Source: Mesorhizobium carmichaelinearum
Lineage (GTDB): Bacteria > Pseudomonadota > Alphaproteobacteria > Rhizobiales > Rhizobiaceae
DNA: 62,792 bases
Direction: 5' to 3'
Assembly: GCF_900199455.1 (NCBI RefSeq)
Contig: NZ_FZQR01000029.1
Coordinates: 1 to 62,792 of the forward strand
Below the pieces are notes generated by a model, which did no database searches, had not been told where the DNA came from, and worked only from the letters and a program-made list of their open reading frames with translations. Positions 53,821-61,609 of the stretch are shown here, in pieces (the first letter of the stretch is position 1; each line of letters opens with the position of its first letter). A program made the translations under genes and the position numbers.

Positions 53821-54885
53821 ATGAAAATGCGCTCCGCAAAAACGCTTGTTTTCTATCCCGGGACCAACAAGGTCACGGCCTGCAACTTCCTGACCAGAAG
53901 CGTCTTCGAATGCAGCCCCGAGGTGATCGGCCTTCTTGCATCCTGGGACGAATGGGCCTCCACAGCGGAAATCGCGCGCGCCCATGGATGGTCGAAATCC
54001 GACCTCAATGCCGTCGTCCCGCAATTGCTTGATTTTTCCGCCCTGGTCACCGCCGGTTCACCGCTGGCCGAACAGGAAACAAAATTCTCCGGACAGTGGA
54101 GCTGGGGCATCCCGACCGCGCTGATGCACTTTTGCGTCCAGGACTCGGAGTTCATGACCATTGAACAGGCCGAGGCACGCCAGATCGAACGCGCCGGCCA
54201 CGTCGCGCAACCCGACCTCATGCTCAAGAATATCGCCGGCGCCATTCGGCTGCCGAACGCACTCGACGACAACGACCTTCTGAGCCTGATGGCGCGGCGC
54301 CGCACCAACCGCACCGCGGCCGCCCCCACCATCACCGCGCAGCAGCTTTCCGATTGCCTGTTCGCAGGCATGGGCATTACCGGCGAGACCAGCAACTGCG
54401 TCGGCACCCTGCCGCTGGGCATGACCCCTTCTGGCGGCGCCCGGAACCCCTATGAGGCCTATGTGGTTGCGCTTGGCGTCGAGGGTCTGGAGCCCGGCGT
54501 CTATCATTATTCGGCCGCCGATCACGACCTCGGCAGAATCTCGGCCAACCATCTGCCGAAGATCTCCGAGCTGGTCGGCGGGCAAGAATGGGCTGACGCC
54601 ATGCCTTGCCTGATCCTGCTTTGTGCCAAGCTCGACCGCACCATGTGGAAGTATGAGGATGCCAACGCCTATCGCGTCGTGCTGATCGAGGCCGGCCATA
54701 TCGGCCAGAACATGATGCTGGCGGCGACCAGGCATGGTCTGTCGGCCTGCCCCACGGCAGCACTCAGCCATTCAGCGATCAAGCGCCTTCTCGGCCTCGA
54801 CCGCCTCACCGATGCACCCATCTATGCGTTGACACTCTCTGCCCCGGAACCAAGCCCGCATTCGGCGGGTCAGTCAATTAATTAG
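53821..54885 (+). CDS. SagB/ThcOx-type nitroreductase-fold flavoenzyme
   Basis: A 354-residue protein. Residues about 155-350 form the FMN-binding nitroreductase domain of the SagB/ThcOx branch (LMARRRTNRTA near 155-165, TPSGGARNPYEAYVVALG near 202-218, EAGHIGQNMMLAATRHGL near 290). In thiazole/oxazole peptides SagB oxidises azolines to azoles. The N-terminal 110 residues are a separate domain, possibly winged-helix or peptide-binding. The ATG at 53821 lacks a good ribosome binding site. No YcaO gene is nearby, so its chemistry here is open. Confidence 0.8.
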   Translation: MKMRSAKTLVFYPGTNKVTACNFLTRSVFECSPEVIGLLASWDEWASTAEIARAHGWSKSDLNAVVPQLLDFSALVTAGSPLAEQETKFSGQWSWGIPTALMHFCVQDSEFMTIEQAEARQIERAGHVAQPDLMLKNIAGAIRLPNALDDNDLLSLMARRRTNRTAAAPTITAQQLSDCLFAGMGITGETSNCVGTLPLGMTPSGGARNPYEAYVVALGVEGLEPGVYHYSAADHDLGRISANHLPKISELVGGQEWADAMPCLILLCAKLDRTMWKYEDANAYRVVLIEAGHIGQNMMLAATRHGLSACPTAALSHSAIKRLLGLDRLTDAPIYALTLSAPEPSPHSAGQSIN

Positions 54886-54952
54886 CCATCTTACAATGTC
54901 CAGTGCAACCAGTACGCGTTCCCTGAGTTTCACCAGATGACAGGAGAAGCAC

Positions 54953-55198
54953 GTGGCAAATCAGTCCCTACGTCAGTCAGAGATCGATAGCCTTCACTAT
55001 ATCGCGACGATGACCAATGAGCTGGTGCAGATGGCCGAAGCAAGCCGTTTTCCCATGATCTCTTATCTGCTCGGCATGGCCTATGCCGAAGCCTTCGACG
55101 TCCTGCGCGGCGCGCGGCCGGCAAGGCATGCCCAGCTCAGCGGCAACCCGATGTATCCCAAGCCGAAGGAAAACCACGCTCAGCCAAGGAGAGCGTAG
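54953..55198 (+). CDS. Small helical protein in the SagB locus
   Basis: 81 residues from a GTG at 54953 with AGGAG 6 bases upstream. It looks all-helical (IDSLHYIATMTNELVQMAEA, YLLGMAYAEAFDVL). The pattern resembles small uncharacterised rhizobial proteins of unknown function. It lies 67 bases after sagB and 3 bases before the next gene. Confidence 0.65.
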   Translation: MANQSLRQSEIDSLHYIATMTNELVQMAEASRFPMISYLLGMAYAEAFDVLRGARPARHAQLSGNPMYPKPKENHAQPRRA

Positions 55199-55201
55199 CG
55201 G

Positions 55202-55447
55202 ATGCAGCCGTCAGCCCTGTGCGCGGCGGCGGGCTCTTCGCCGAACCGGTGGGAGACGCTGTGTGCGCTGCAAAGCCTGCTGCCGCTCCTGAAAAAGGCC
55301 GCCGCCGACCTTGACCGGCCCGACATGGTCTACTGGTTCGCGCAGACCGACGCCGAAATTGCCAACATCATCAGGGGCCGGCCATCCGACACCGCCGCGA
55401 TCCCTGCCTTGATCGCCAGCAGCCCCGCAAATGGACTCTGTGCATAA
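55202..55447 (+). CDS. Small hypothetical protein in the SagB locus
   Basis: 81 residues, starting 3 bases after the previous stop with GGAGAG upstream, so it is part of the same operon. It is predicted helical (ALQSLLPLLKKAAADL) with three Cys (residues 7, 21 and 80). I recognise no family. Confidence 0.6.
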   Translation: MQPSALCAAAGSSPNRWETLCALQSLLPLLKKAAADLDRPDMVYWFAQTDAEIANIIRGRPSDTAAIPALIASSPANGLCA

Positions 55448-55468
55448 AGATTCGAGGGGGACCCGCCA

Positions 55469-55786
55469 ATGAACATGATCGCACCCATCAGGAGCGCTGA
55501 CGCCAGGGACAGCGTCTTTGGCCGGCTCCAGGTCCTGATCGCCAGCCGGCCGGCATCGCCGGATGCCGCACGCGTCGAGGCCCGGCACCTGATTTCGATG
55601 GCGATGGCCGACACCTGGCAGGCCGACAGCCTGTGGGGCGCGGCGGACGCCTTTCACGCCCATTTCGACTTCATGATGCAGACCATCGAGATCAACGGCG
55701 CCGACGATCCGAACCTCAGGGGCCTGCGCACGAGATGCCGCTTCTACCTGGAGCAGGTCGAAGCGCTGTGTCAGTCGATGAGCTGA
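55469..55786 (+). CDS. Small hypothetical protein, last gene of the SagB locus
   Basis: 105 residues from ATG 55469 with GAGGGGG 8 bases upstream. It is helical with a His/Asp/Met-rich middle (AADAFHAHFDFMMQTIE) and a single helix at the end containing Cys. No family is recognised. It ends 10 bases from the convergent tonB stop. Confidence 0.65.
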   Translation: MNMIAPIRSADARDSVFGRLQVLIASRPASPDAARVEARHLISMAMADTWQADSLWGAADAFHAHFDFMMQTIEINGADDPNLRGLRTRCRFYLEQVEALCQSMS

Positions 55787-55795
55787 ACTGCCGCT

Positions 55796-56740
55796 TCAGT
55801 CCCGCAAATTGAACACGAACGGCGCCGTGCGGCTGACGCGCGCGCCGAGTTCCGACGGCGGCGCCGGCACCGTGGCGCCTTGCAGCACGGCAAGCGCGGC
55901 GCGGTCGAGGTCGGGATCGCCTGAAGAACGGGCCACGCGGGCCGACATCACCCGGCCGGACGCATCCACCGTGAAGGTCACGTTCACATTGCCCTGCGCG
56001 CGCCTGGATTTCGCAGCGCTGGGATAGCGCTTGTGCCGGTTGATCCATGCCGTCAGCCGGGATTCCCACTTGGCCGGGCTGACGCCTGAAACCCCGGCCG
56101 CCGATTTCGGCGCCGCCGCCTTGGCCGCCGGCTTTGTCTCCGCGCTTGCGGTTGCTACCGTCTTTGCCGGCTCGGCCTTTTCCTTCTTAGGCTTAGGCTT
56201 GGGCTTTTCGACCGGCTTTTTCGCCTTGGCCTGGACAGGTTTCTTTTCCTTGGGCTCTTCGACCGGCTGCGGCATCGGAACGACAACCTCTGGCGTCACC
56301 GCCTCGACAACGTCGGGAATGACTTCGTCCGGCGGCGGCTGGTCGACCGGTTCGGCCTCGGTGGTCTCGGTCGGCTCGGTCTCGTCGGGCGGCACCGTTT
56401 CCGGTAGCTCAGCGGTCGGCTCGGCCTGTTCGGTCACTTTCTCGGGCTCGGCCTCAGTGACCTTTTCGGTCTCCTCGACGGGTTCGGTCTGGTCGGGCAT
56501 CGCCGCATCCAACATCGCGGCCTGTACGGGCACTGCCGGCGTCACCACCATCGGCGCCATTTCGATCACCGGGGCCGGCGGCGGCCCGCCATCCATCTCG
56601 ATCGGACTGAAGCTCTGCACCGCATAGGCGACCGCGACATGGGCGCCAAGCACCAGCGCTGCCGCACCTGCCCACAGGCCAAGATCGCGCCAGCCGAAGC
56701 GCGACAGCTGCACCGTGGGCAAGGCGGCGGACCGTGTCAT
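55796..56740 (-). CDS. tonB: TonB energy-transducing protein
   Basis: 314 residues: one N-terminal membrane helix (LGLWAGAAALVLGAHVAVAY), a long Pro/Glu/Lys-rich periplasm-spanning spacer (residues about 50-215) and a C-terminal TonB domain (YPSAAKSRRAQGNVNVTFTV, then FVFNLRD). It transmits proton-motive force to outer-membrane receptors. The ATG overlaps the exbD stop by 4 bases. Confidence 0.93.
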   Translation of the reverse strand: MTRSAALPTVQLSRFGWRDLGLWAGAAALVLGAHVAVAYAVQSFSPIEMDGGPPPAPVIEMAPMVVTPAVPVQAAMLDAAMPDQTEPVEETEKVTEAEPEKVTEQAEPTAELPETVPPDETEPTETTEAEPVDQPPPDEVIPDVVEAVTPEVVVPMPQPVEEPKEKKPVQAKAKKPVEKPKPKPKKEKAEPAKTVATASAETKPAAKAAAPKSAAGVSGVSPAKWESRLTAWINRHKRYPSAAKSRRAQGNVNVTFTVDASGRVMSARVARSSGDPDLDRAALAVLQGATVPAPPSELGARVSRTAPFVFNLRD

Positions 56741-57204
56741 GGTGTGGCGGTTCCCGCTGGAGCGGTTGCCGGTGCATCGGCAGCCTGCGCCGTCTCCAGG
56801 CTGACCAACGCGATCTTCAGATAGCCGGCGCCGCGCAACAGGTTCATGGCCTCCATCAGGTCGCCATAGGCGACCGCCTTGTCGGCGCGCAGGAAGATGC
56901 GCGTCTGCTTGTCGCCCTTGGTCTTGGCTTCCAGCGTGGCCGCGAAGGCCGGGCGCGGCACGGTGTCGTTGCCGATCGCCAGCGTGAGATCATCTTTCAG
57001 GGTCAGGAACAGCGGCGTTTCGGGTCGCGGCGCCGGCGTCGCCGTCGAGCCCGGCAGGTCGACATTGACGTCCACTGTCGCCAGCGGTGCGGCGACCATG
57101 AAGATGATCAGCAGCACCAGGATGACGTCGATGAAGGGAGTGACGTTGATCTCGTGGCTCTCCTCGAGATCGTCGTCCATGGTCTGGCGGATTCTGCTTC
57201 CCAT
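56737..57204 (-). CDS. exbD: Biopolymer transport protein ExbD
   Basis: 155 residues: a cytoplasmic N-terminus, one membrane helix (INVTPFIDVILVLLIIFMV) containing the conserved proton-carrying Asp, and a periplasmic domain. It works with ExbB and TonB. The start is at 57204, 7 bases after the exbB stop. Confidence 0.93.
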   Translation of the reverse strand: MGSRIRQTMDDDLEESHEINVTPFIDVILVLLIIFMVAAPLATVDVNVDLPGSTATPAPRPETPLFLTLKDDLTLAIGNDTVPRPAFAATLEAKTKGDKQTRIFLRADKAVAYGDLMEAMNLLRGAGYLKIALVSLETAQAADAPATAPAGTATP

Positions 57205-57211
57205 GAGATCG

Positions 57212-58225
57212 CTACTCCGCTGCCAGCGCCGTCGTCGGCGCGACCGTGCGGAAATCCAGGTCGCGGCTGACCAGCCTCTCGACACCCGCCGAGGCATCGG
57301 CGAGAATCTGCCGGTAGCCGGCTATCGAGCGGGCGAAGACGTTGTAGATGACGACGGCCGGTATCGCCGCGACGAGCCCCATGGCGGTGGCCAGCAGCGC
57401 TTCGGCGATGCCCGGCGCGACCACGGCGAGATTGGTGGTTTGCGCCTGCGAAATGCCGATAAAGGCGTTCATGATGCCCCAGACGGTGCCGAACAGGCCG
57501 ACGAAGGGTGCTGTGGAACCGATTGTCGCCAGCACGCCGGTGCCGCGCGACATGCGCCGCGACGCCGCCGCCTCGATGCGCGACAGGCGCGAAGAAACCC
57601 GCTCCTTCAGCCCGTCGCCGCCGACATGGTCGAGCGCCCCGGCCGAGAGCGCGGTCTCTTCCTCGGCCGCCCGCACCAGAAGCGCGCCGGGGCCGCCGCT
57701 GCGGTCGAGCGCGCGGCTCGCCTGCTTCAGTGTTGCGGCCTCGCCGATCGCTCGGACGGCCCGGCGGATGCGCAGCTTGCCGCCGAAAATCTCCAGCGAT
57801 TTGGCCAGCCATATCGTCCAGGTGACGAGCGATGCGAAGGCCAGCCCGATCATCACCGCCTTCACGATGATGTCGGCGGCCATGAACATGCCCCAGGGCG
57901 ACAAATCGTGCGGCAGGTTCAGCTCCATCGGCGCCGAAGGTGCGGCCCCGGCCGGCACTGCCGTGGTCGGTTGGCCGCCAGGCTGGGCGGGCTCCATCGG
58001 AGCCGGTGCCGCAGCCGCCGGTGTGGTGGGTACTGGTGTAGAGGGTGCCGGTGCGACGGGCGCTGGTGTGGCTGGAGCCGCTGCCGGCGCGGCATGGGCC
58101 TCGGCCGCCGGGGCAGCGCCGGTCGGTTGCTCCTGGGCCGTCGCACTGCCACCCACCAGGATCACCGATGCGACCAACGCCGCCAACAACCAAGTTCTAA
58201 ACAACAGCTTCTTCCTTGTTCTCAC
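57212..58225 (-). CDS. exbB: Tol/TonB motor protein ExbB with extended N-terminus
   Basis: 337 residues: a signal-like segment, an Ala/Pro-rich periplasmic extension (residues about 30-100), then the MotA/TolQ/ExbB domain with three helices and GLFGTVWGIMNAFIGIS and GIAEALLATAMGLVAAIPAV. The start codon is GTG at 58225. The extended N-terminus is common in rhizobial ExbB. Confidence 0.93.
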   Translation of the reverse strand: MRTRKKLLFRTWLLAALVASVILVGGSATAQEQPTGAAPAAEAHAAPAAAPATPAPVAPAPSTPVPTTPAAAAPAPMEPAQPGGQPTTAVPAGAAPSAPMELNLPHDLSPWGMFMAADIIVKAVMIGLAFASLVTWTIWLAKSLEIFGGKLRIRRAVRAIGEAATLKQASRALDRSGGPGALLVRAAEEETALSAGALDHVGGDGLKERVSSRLSRIEAAASRRMSRGTGVLATIGSTAPFVGLFGTVWGIMNAFIGISQAQTTNLAVVAPGIAEALLATAMGLVAAIPAVVIYNVFARSIAGYRQILADASAGVERLVSRDLDFRTVAPTTALAAE

Positions 58226-58261
58226 AGCGGCCAGCCGCTTCCGTCACCGCATCAAATCTCG

Positions 58262-59053
58262 TCACTGCACATAGCCGACGGGTTGGCCGGTGACCGGGTG
58301 CGCGAACACGCCCATCTCCACGCCGAAAATGCCCTTGAGCACGTCGCCCCGCATGATTTCGCCAGGCGTGCCGCGGGTCAGCAGCTTGCCGTCCTTGAGC
58401 GCGATCAGCTCGTCGCAATAGCGCGCCGCCATGTTGGGATCGTGCAGCACGACGACGACGCACAGGTCGCGTTTGCGGCTGAGCTCCTTGACCAGCCCCA
58501 GCACCTCGACCTGATGGGCGATGTCGAGCGCCGAGATCGGCTCGTCGAGCAGCATGACGCCTGCATTCTGCGCCACCAGCATGGCAAGCCAGGCGCGTTG
58601 CCGCTCGCCGCCGGACAGTTCATCGACCAGACGGTCGGCGAAACCGCCCATGTCGGTCAGCGCAAGCGCCTCCTCGACATGCCGCCTGTCTTCCGCGCTG
58701 AAGCGGCCGAGCGCGCCATGCCAGGGGTAGCGTCCAAGCGTCGCCAGTTCCCGCACCGTGAGGCCGGTTGCCGCCGGCGTCGTCTGCGGCAGATAAGCGA
58801 GCGCGCGGGCAAGCTCACGCGCGCCCCATTGCGGCAACGGCCGCTTGGCGAAGGTGATGGCGCCCGAACTTGCCGGCTGCTGGCGGGCCAGCAGCTTGAT
58901 CAGCGTCGACTTGCCCGAGCCATTGTGGCCGATCAACCCGTAGACGCGCGCGCGCTGCAATTCGAGCGAAACCGGACCGAGCAGCGTCCGCTCGCCGACG
59001 GCAAACCGCACCGCGTCGATTTGAAAGGCAGTCTCAGCTCCAGCCACGGTCAT
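58262..59053 (-). CDS. Iron-complex type ABC transporter ATP-binding protein
   Basis: A 263-residue ATPase of the FecE/FhuC/HmuV group: Walker A GHNGSGKST (residues 42-50), signature LSGGERQRA, Walker B VMLLDEPISALD. It is the first gene of the tonB operon, but no matching permease or binding-protein gene lies in the window, so its partners must be elsewhere. The ATG at 59053 has GGAGAAG upstream. It probably energises uptake of ferric siderophore or heme. Confidence 0.85.
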   Translation of the reverse strand: MTVAGAETAFQIDAVRFAVGERTLLGPVSLELQRARVYGLIGHNGSGKSTLIKLLARQQPASSGAITFAKRPLPQWGARELARALAYLPQTTPAATGLTVRELATLGRYPWHGALGRFSAEDRRHVEEALALTDMGGFADRLVDELSGGERQRAWLAMLVAQNAGVMLLDEPISALDIAHQVEVLGLVKELSRKRDLCVVVVLHDPNMAARYCDELIALKDGKLLTRGTPGEIMRGDVLKGIFGVEMGVFAHPVTGQPVGYVQ

Positions 59054-59111
59054 GGTTCTTCTCCGGTGCGGCCGCATTTCCGGTTCAGGCTGCGGCAGGC
59101 AGGTGCCGGTT

Positions 59112-59140
59112 TGACTATGAAACATGACTTTACTAGTCAA
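59112..59140 (-). promoter_or_regulatory. Iron-responsive (RirA/IRO-like) operator over the promoter of the ABC/exbBD/tonB operon
   Basis: TGACTTTACTAGTCA at 59125-59139 is a 15-base site of the form TGA-N9-TCA, the consensus of IRO boxes bound by RirA in rhizobia. It is also a 5+5 inverted repeat. It overlaps a minus-strand promoter: -35 TTGACT (59135-59140), 17-base spacer, -10-like TAGTCA (59112-59117). The gene start lies about 70 bases on. Confidence 0.7.
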
Positions 59141-59318
59141 CATTGAAGATGACTGCAACACTCAACAAATCGTTGACGCGCATTCAAAGCCGGATGGCAC
59201 CGATCGCACCATAGCCGTAGCGCGGAGGGAATCGTCGATCACACAGCGAACCGCGCCGCGGCACCAGGCGCCGGCCGAACCACCACGTCTGCGGCTCGTC
59301 GTCTTGATGCGGAATCGC

Positions 59319-59384
59319 TAGAGCAATTCCAGGAAAAAGTGTGAAACGTTTTCCGTCCGGAATTGCGCCAAAACAAAGAGTTAG
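59319..59384. repeat. Short Rhizobiales repeat (AGAGCAATTCC...GGAATTGCG type)
   Basis: An element with outer arms GCAATTCC and GGAATTGC (8 bases, inverted) and an inner AAACGTTTT-type segment, immediately before the isochorismatase gene. I know this short element from many rhizobial intergenic regions. Confidence 0.7.
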
Positions 59385-59410
59385 CGTGACCCGGGAACAG
59401 GGAGCCACCA

Positions 59411-60097
59411 ATGATCAAGGCAACGCCCTTCGACTTCCCCTATGACGGCAGGCTGCTGGCTGAAAACACCGCACTTGTCGTCATCGACCTGCAGCAGGAT
59501 TTCCTGTCGACCACGGGTTACTTCGCCAAGCAGGGTTACGATCCCTCGCCGCTACGGGCGATCCTGCCCACGGTGAACCGGCTGATATCAGCCGCGCGCA
59601 AGGCCGGTGTCAGGGTCATCCACACCAGGCAGGGTTATCGCGCCGACATGGCCGACATGACGCCCTACGAGAAATGGCGCCGCAAGCGCTCCGGCCTCGA
59701 CGGCACCGACATCCTGCTGCGCTCGGGCGCTGGCTTCCAGATCGTTCCGGAAATCGATGTCGCGCCTGACGACATCATCGTCGACAAGACCTGCAACAGC
59801 GCCTTCACCTATACGGATTTCGAGCTTGTGCTGCGCGCGCAAGGCATCACGCACCTCATGTTTTCCGGATGCACGACCGATGTCTGCGTCCACACCACGC
59901 TGCGCGAGGCCTGCGACCGCAACTTTCAGTGCCTGACCATCTCCGATGCCTGTGCCAGCGGCGACAGACAAGCCCACGAGGCCGCGCTGCACATGGTGAC
60001 GATCGAGGACGGCGTCTTCGGTGTCCTGGCCGATTCAGCCGCCGTCATCGACGGCCTGTCGCGGCTTGGCGACAGGCGTCACGCAACAGACGATTGA
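59411..60097 (+). CDS. Isochorismatase family cysteine hydrolase (biuret/ureidoacrylate amidohydrolase-like)
   Basis: A 228-residue enzyme with the catalytic triad visible: Asp26 in VVIDLQQDF, Lys126 in VDKTCNSAF and Cys159 in TTDVCVHTT. The long N-terminal lead and the TRQGYRADMAD and GVFGVLADSAAV segments resemble biuret hydrolases of Rhizobium. The substrate is probably an amide or ureide but is not determined. GGGAG precedes ATG 59411. Confidence 0.85.
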   Translation: MIKATPFDFPYDGRLLAENTALVVIDLQQDFLSTTGYFAKQGYDPSPLRAILPTVNRLISAARKAGVRVIHTRQGYRADMADMTPYEKWRRKRSGLDGTDILLRSGAGFQIVPEIDVAPDDIIVDKTCNSAFTYTDFELVLRAQGITHLMFSGCTTDVCVHTTLREACDRNFQCLTISDACASGDRQAHEAALHMVTIEDGVFGVLADSAAVIDGLSRLGDRRHATDD

Positions 60098-60104
60098 AGG
60101 GCCT

Positions 60105-61046
60105 TCAGCCAGCGGCCCGCGTCTCCAACCCGCCGCGAGGCGCATAGGCCCCCGGCTGGAAAGCATCCTGTTCGCGGCGCGCCAGCGAGTTGCGCAGCAG
60201 GGCGATCGTTTCGCGGCCGACCGTCGCGATCTCGCGCGGCGTGTCGACGCCGACGATCATGAATTCATCGATGCCGAGCCCGGCATAGGCAAGCAGCGAC
60301 AGTGCGACCTGAGCCGGCGGCCCGGACAGGTCGACCGCCTTGTGGCCGGTGGCGGAAGCGCCCCGGTGAATCCGCACCGGAAGCGCGAAGCGCAGCTTGC
60401 CGGCCCGGCCATGTTCGGCGGCGGCGCCACGCACGCGTTCCATCAGTTGCCGGACTTCATCGATCGAGCCCGGCGCCAGTTCGAAGACATCGGCATGCCG
60501 GCCGGCCACTTTCAGCGCCGTTCCGGACTGACCACCCATGCGGATGGTCAGGTCGGCGCCGTGCGGGCCTTTGCGCGGCACATAGCCGCCCTTGATACTG
60601 TAGAAGGCGCCTTCGTGATCGAAAGGCCGGTCGTTCGACCACAGCCGCTTGAGCAGAACCAGATACTCATCGATGCGCTGCCAGACGACCGTGTGCCCGA
60701 CCGGCCGTGTCTCGGCGTCGTCATCGTTCAACGGTTCGCTGATCATGCGAAGCGCCAGCCGTCCGCCGCTTTTTCGATCTATCGATGCCAGCTGGCGCGC
60801 CGCCACGGTCGGCTCGACGACACCCGCCCAGTGGGTCAGCACGACCTCCAGCGAGGCGGTGCGGTCCAGCACCTGAGCGGCAAGATCCATATTGGTCAGC
60901 AGACCGGCCGGATCGTCGACGACGATCTTCTGGAAGCCGCCATCCTCGATCAGCCCGAGCTTGGTCGCGGTCTCGGCAAAGTCGTAAAAGAACGGAACGG
61001 CGGCATCGGTGGTCTTGCCGGGGACATGGGTGAATTCGATCGGCAT
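60105..61046 (-). CDS. Luciferase-like (LLM) flavin-dependent oxidoreductase
   Basis: A 313-residue TIM-barrel F420/FMN-dependent oxidoreductase family protein. The N-terminal ETATKLGLIEDGGFQKIVVD and RVRGA-type FMN segments (LRMISEPLNDDDAE, ADVFELAPGS) place it with alkanesulfonate monooxygenases and nitrilotriacetate-type enzymes. The ATG at 61046 has GGAGGAG upstream. It is convergent with the hydrolase gene. Confidence 0.82.
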   Translation of the reverse strand: MPIEFTHVPGKTTDAAVPFFYDFAETATKLGLIEDGGFQKIVVDDPAGLLTNMDLAAQVLDRTASLEVVLTHWAGVVEPTVAARQLASIDRKSGGRLALRMISEPLNDDDAETRPVGHTVVWQRIDEYLVLLKRLWSNDRPFDHEGAFYSIKGGYVPRKGPHGADLTIRMGGQSGTALKVAGRHADVFELAPGSIDEVRQLMERVRGAAAEHGRAGKLRFALPVRIHRGASATGHKAVDLSGPPAQVALSLLAYAGLGIDEFMIVGVDTPREIATVGRETIALLRNSLARREQDAFQPGAYAPRGGLETRAAG

Positions 61047-61184
61047 TGTCATCTCCTCCATCGCTGGAATCATGGATGCTGTGAAATGCGAACCACGGTC
61101 GCGCGCAAGCGTCCCGGGATCCGGTTCATTCAACTCCGATTGCCTTGATACAGCGGGGCAACTGGCCCCTGTCGATCTCGTGCC

Positions 61185-61340
61185 TTAGGGAATGAGGCCC
61201 AGAACGACGGCCCCGGTGAACACAAACGCAAGGGCAAAGACGAGATAGGCGAACGCTCCGGCATAGGCCGGGCGAAAGGTCTGGGCATTGGCCAGCCTCT
61301 GGCCGCTGCTGTCAGTCTGAGCGTTCTGGATATAGGACAT
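61185..61340 (-). CDS. 51-residue small membrane protein
   Basis: Preceded by GGAGG 5 bases before the ATG at 61340. The product has a polar N-terminal half (MSYIQNAQTDSSGQRLANAQ) and one C-terminal membrane helix (AYLVFALAFVFTGAVVLGLI). It is too short for routine gene calling. No family is recognised, but start, site and hydrophobic profile make it credible. Confidence 0.65.
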   Translation of the reverse strand: MSYIQNAQTDSSGQRLANAQTFRPAYAGAFAYLVFALAFVFTGAVVLGLIP

Positions 61341-61609
61341 ATCGACCTCCGTCTCGCCCGTTAATCTATAAAACTTGTAGACTTTGTCGATTGCTATTTT
61401 CGAGCCATACGCAGAATAATTTTTCCCTATGGGTCGTCTAATTGGTTGTCGATTGCTGAGAGGCCCCCGTCTGGGAGGTCGATGGCCAGAGCCGGCCGCA
61501 TCGCCATGAGTGCCTGAATGGGCCTATGGCCTCGTGCCGCTGCGCCCAATTCGTGCATTGGCCACCAGATGCCATCAGACCGAAAATCATCAATCATGGG
61601 GAGCGGAAA

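Noticed and set aside
53659..54885. Phazolicin-like thiazole/oxazole cluster
   Set aside because: A YcaO cyclodehydratase, partner protein and Cys/Ser-rich core are missing, so the known LAP class does not fit.
53659..54885. Methanobactin-like or other DUF692 metallophore cluster
   Set aside because: No DUF692-type enzyme is encoded nearby, and the peptide has no Cys.
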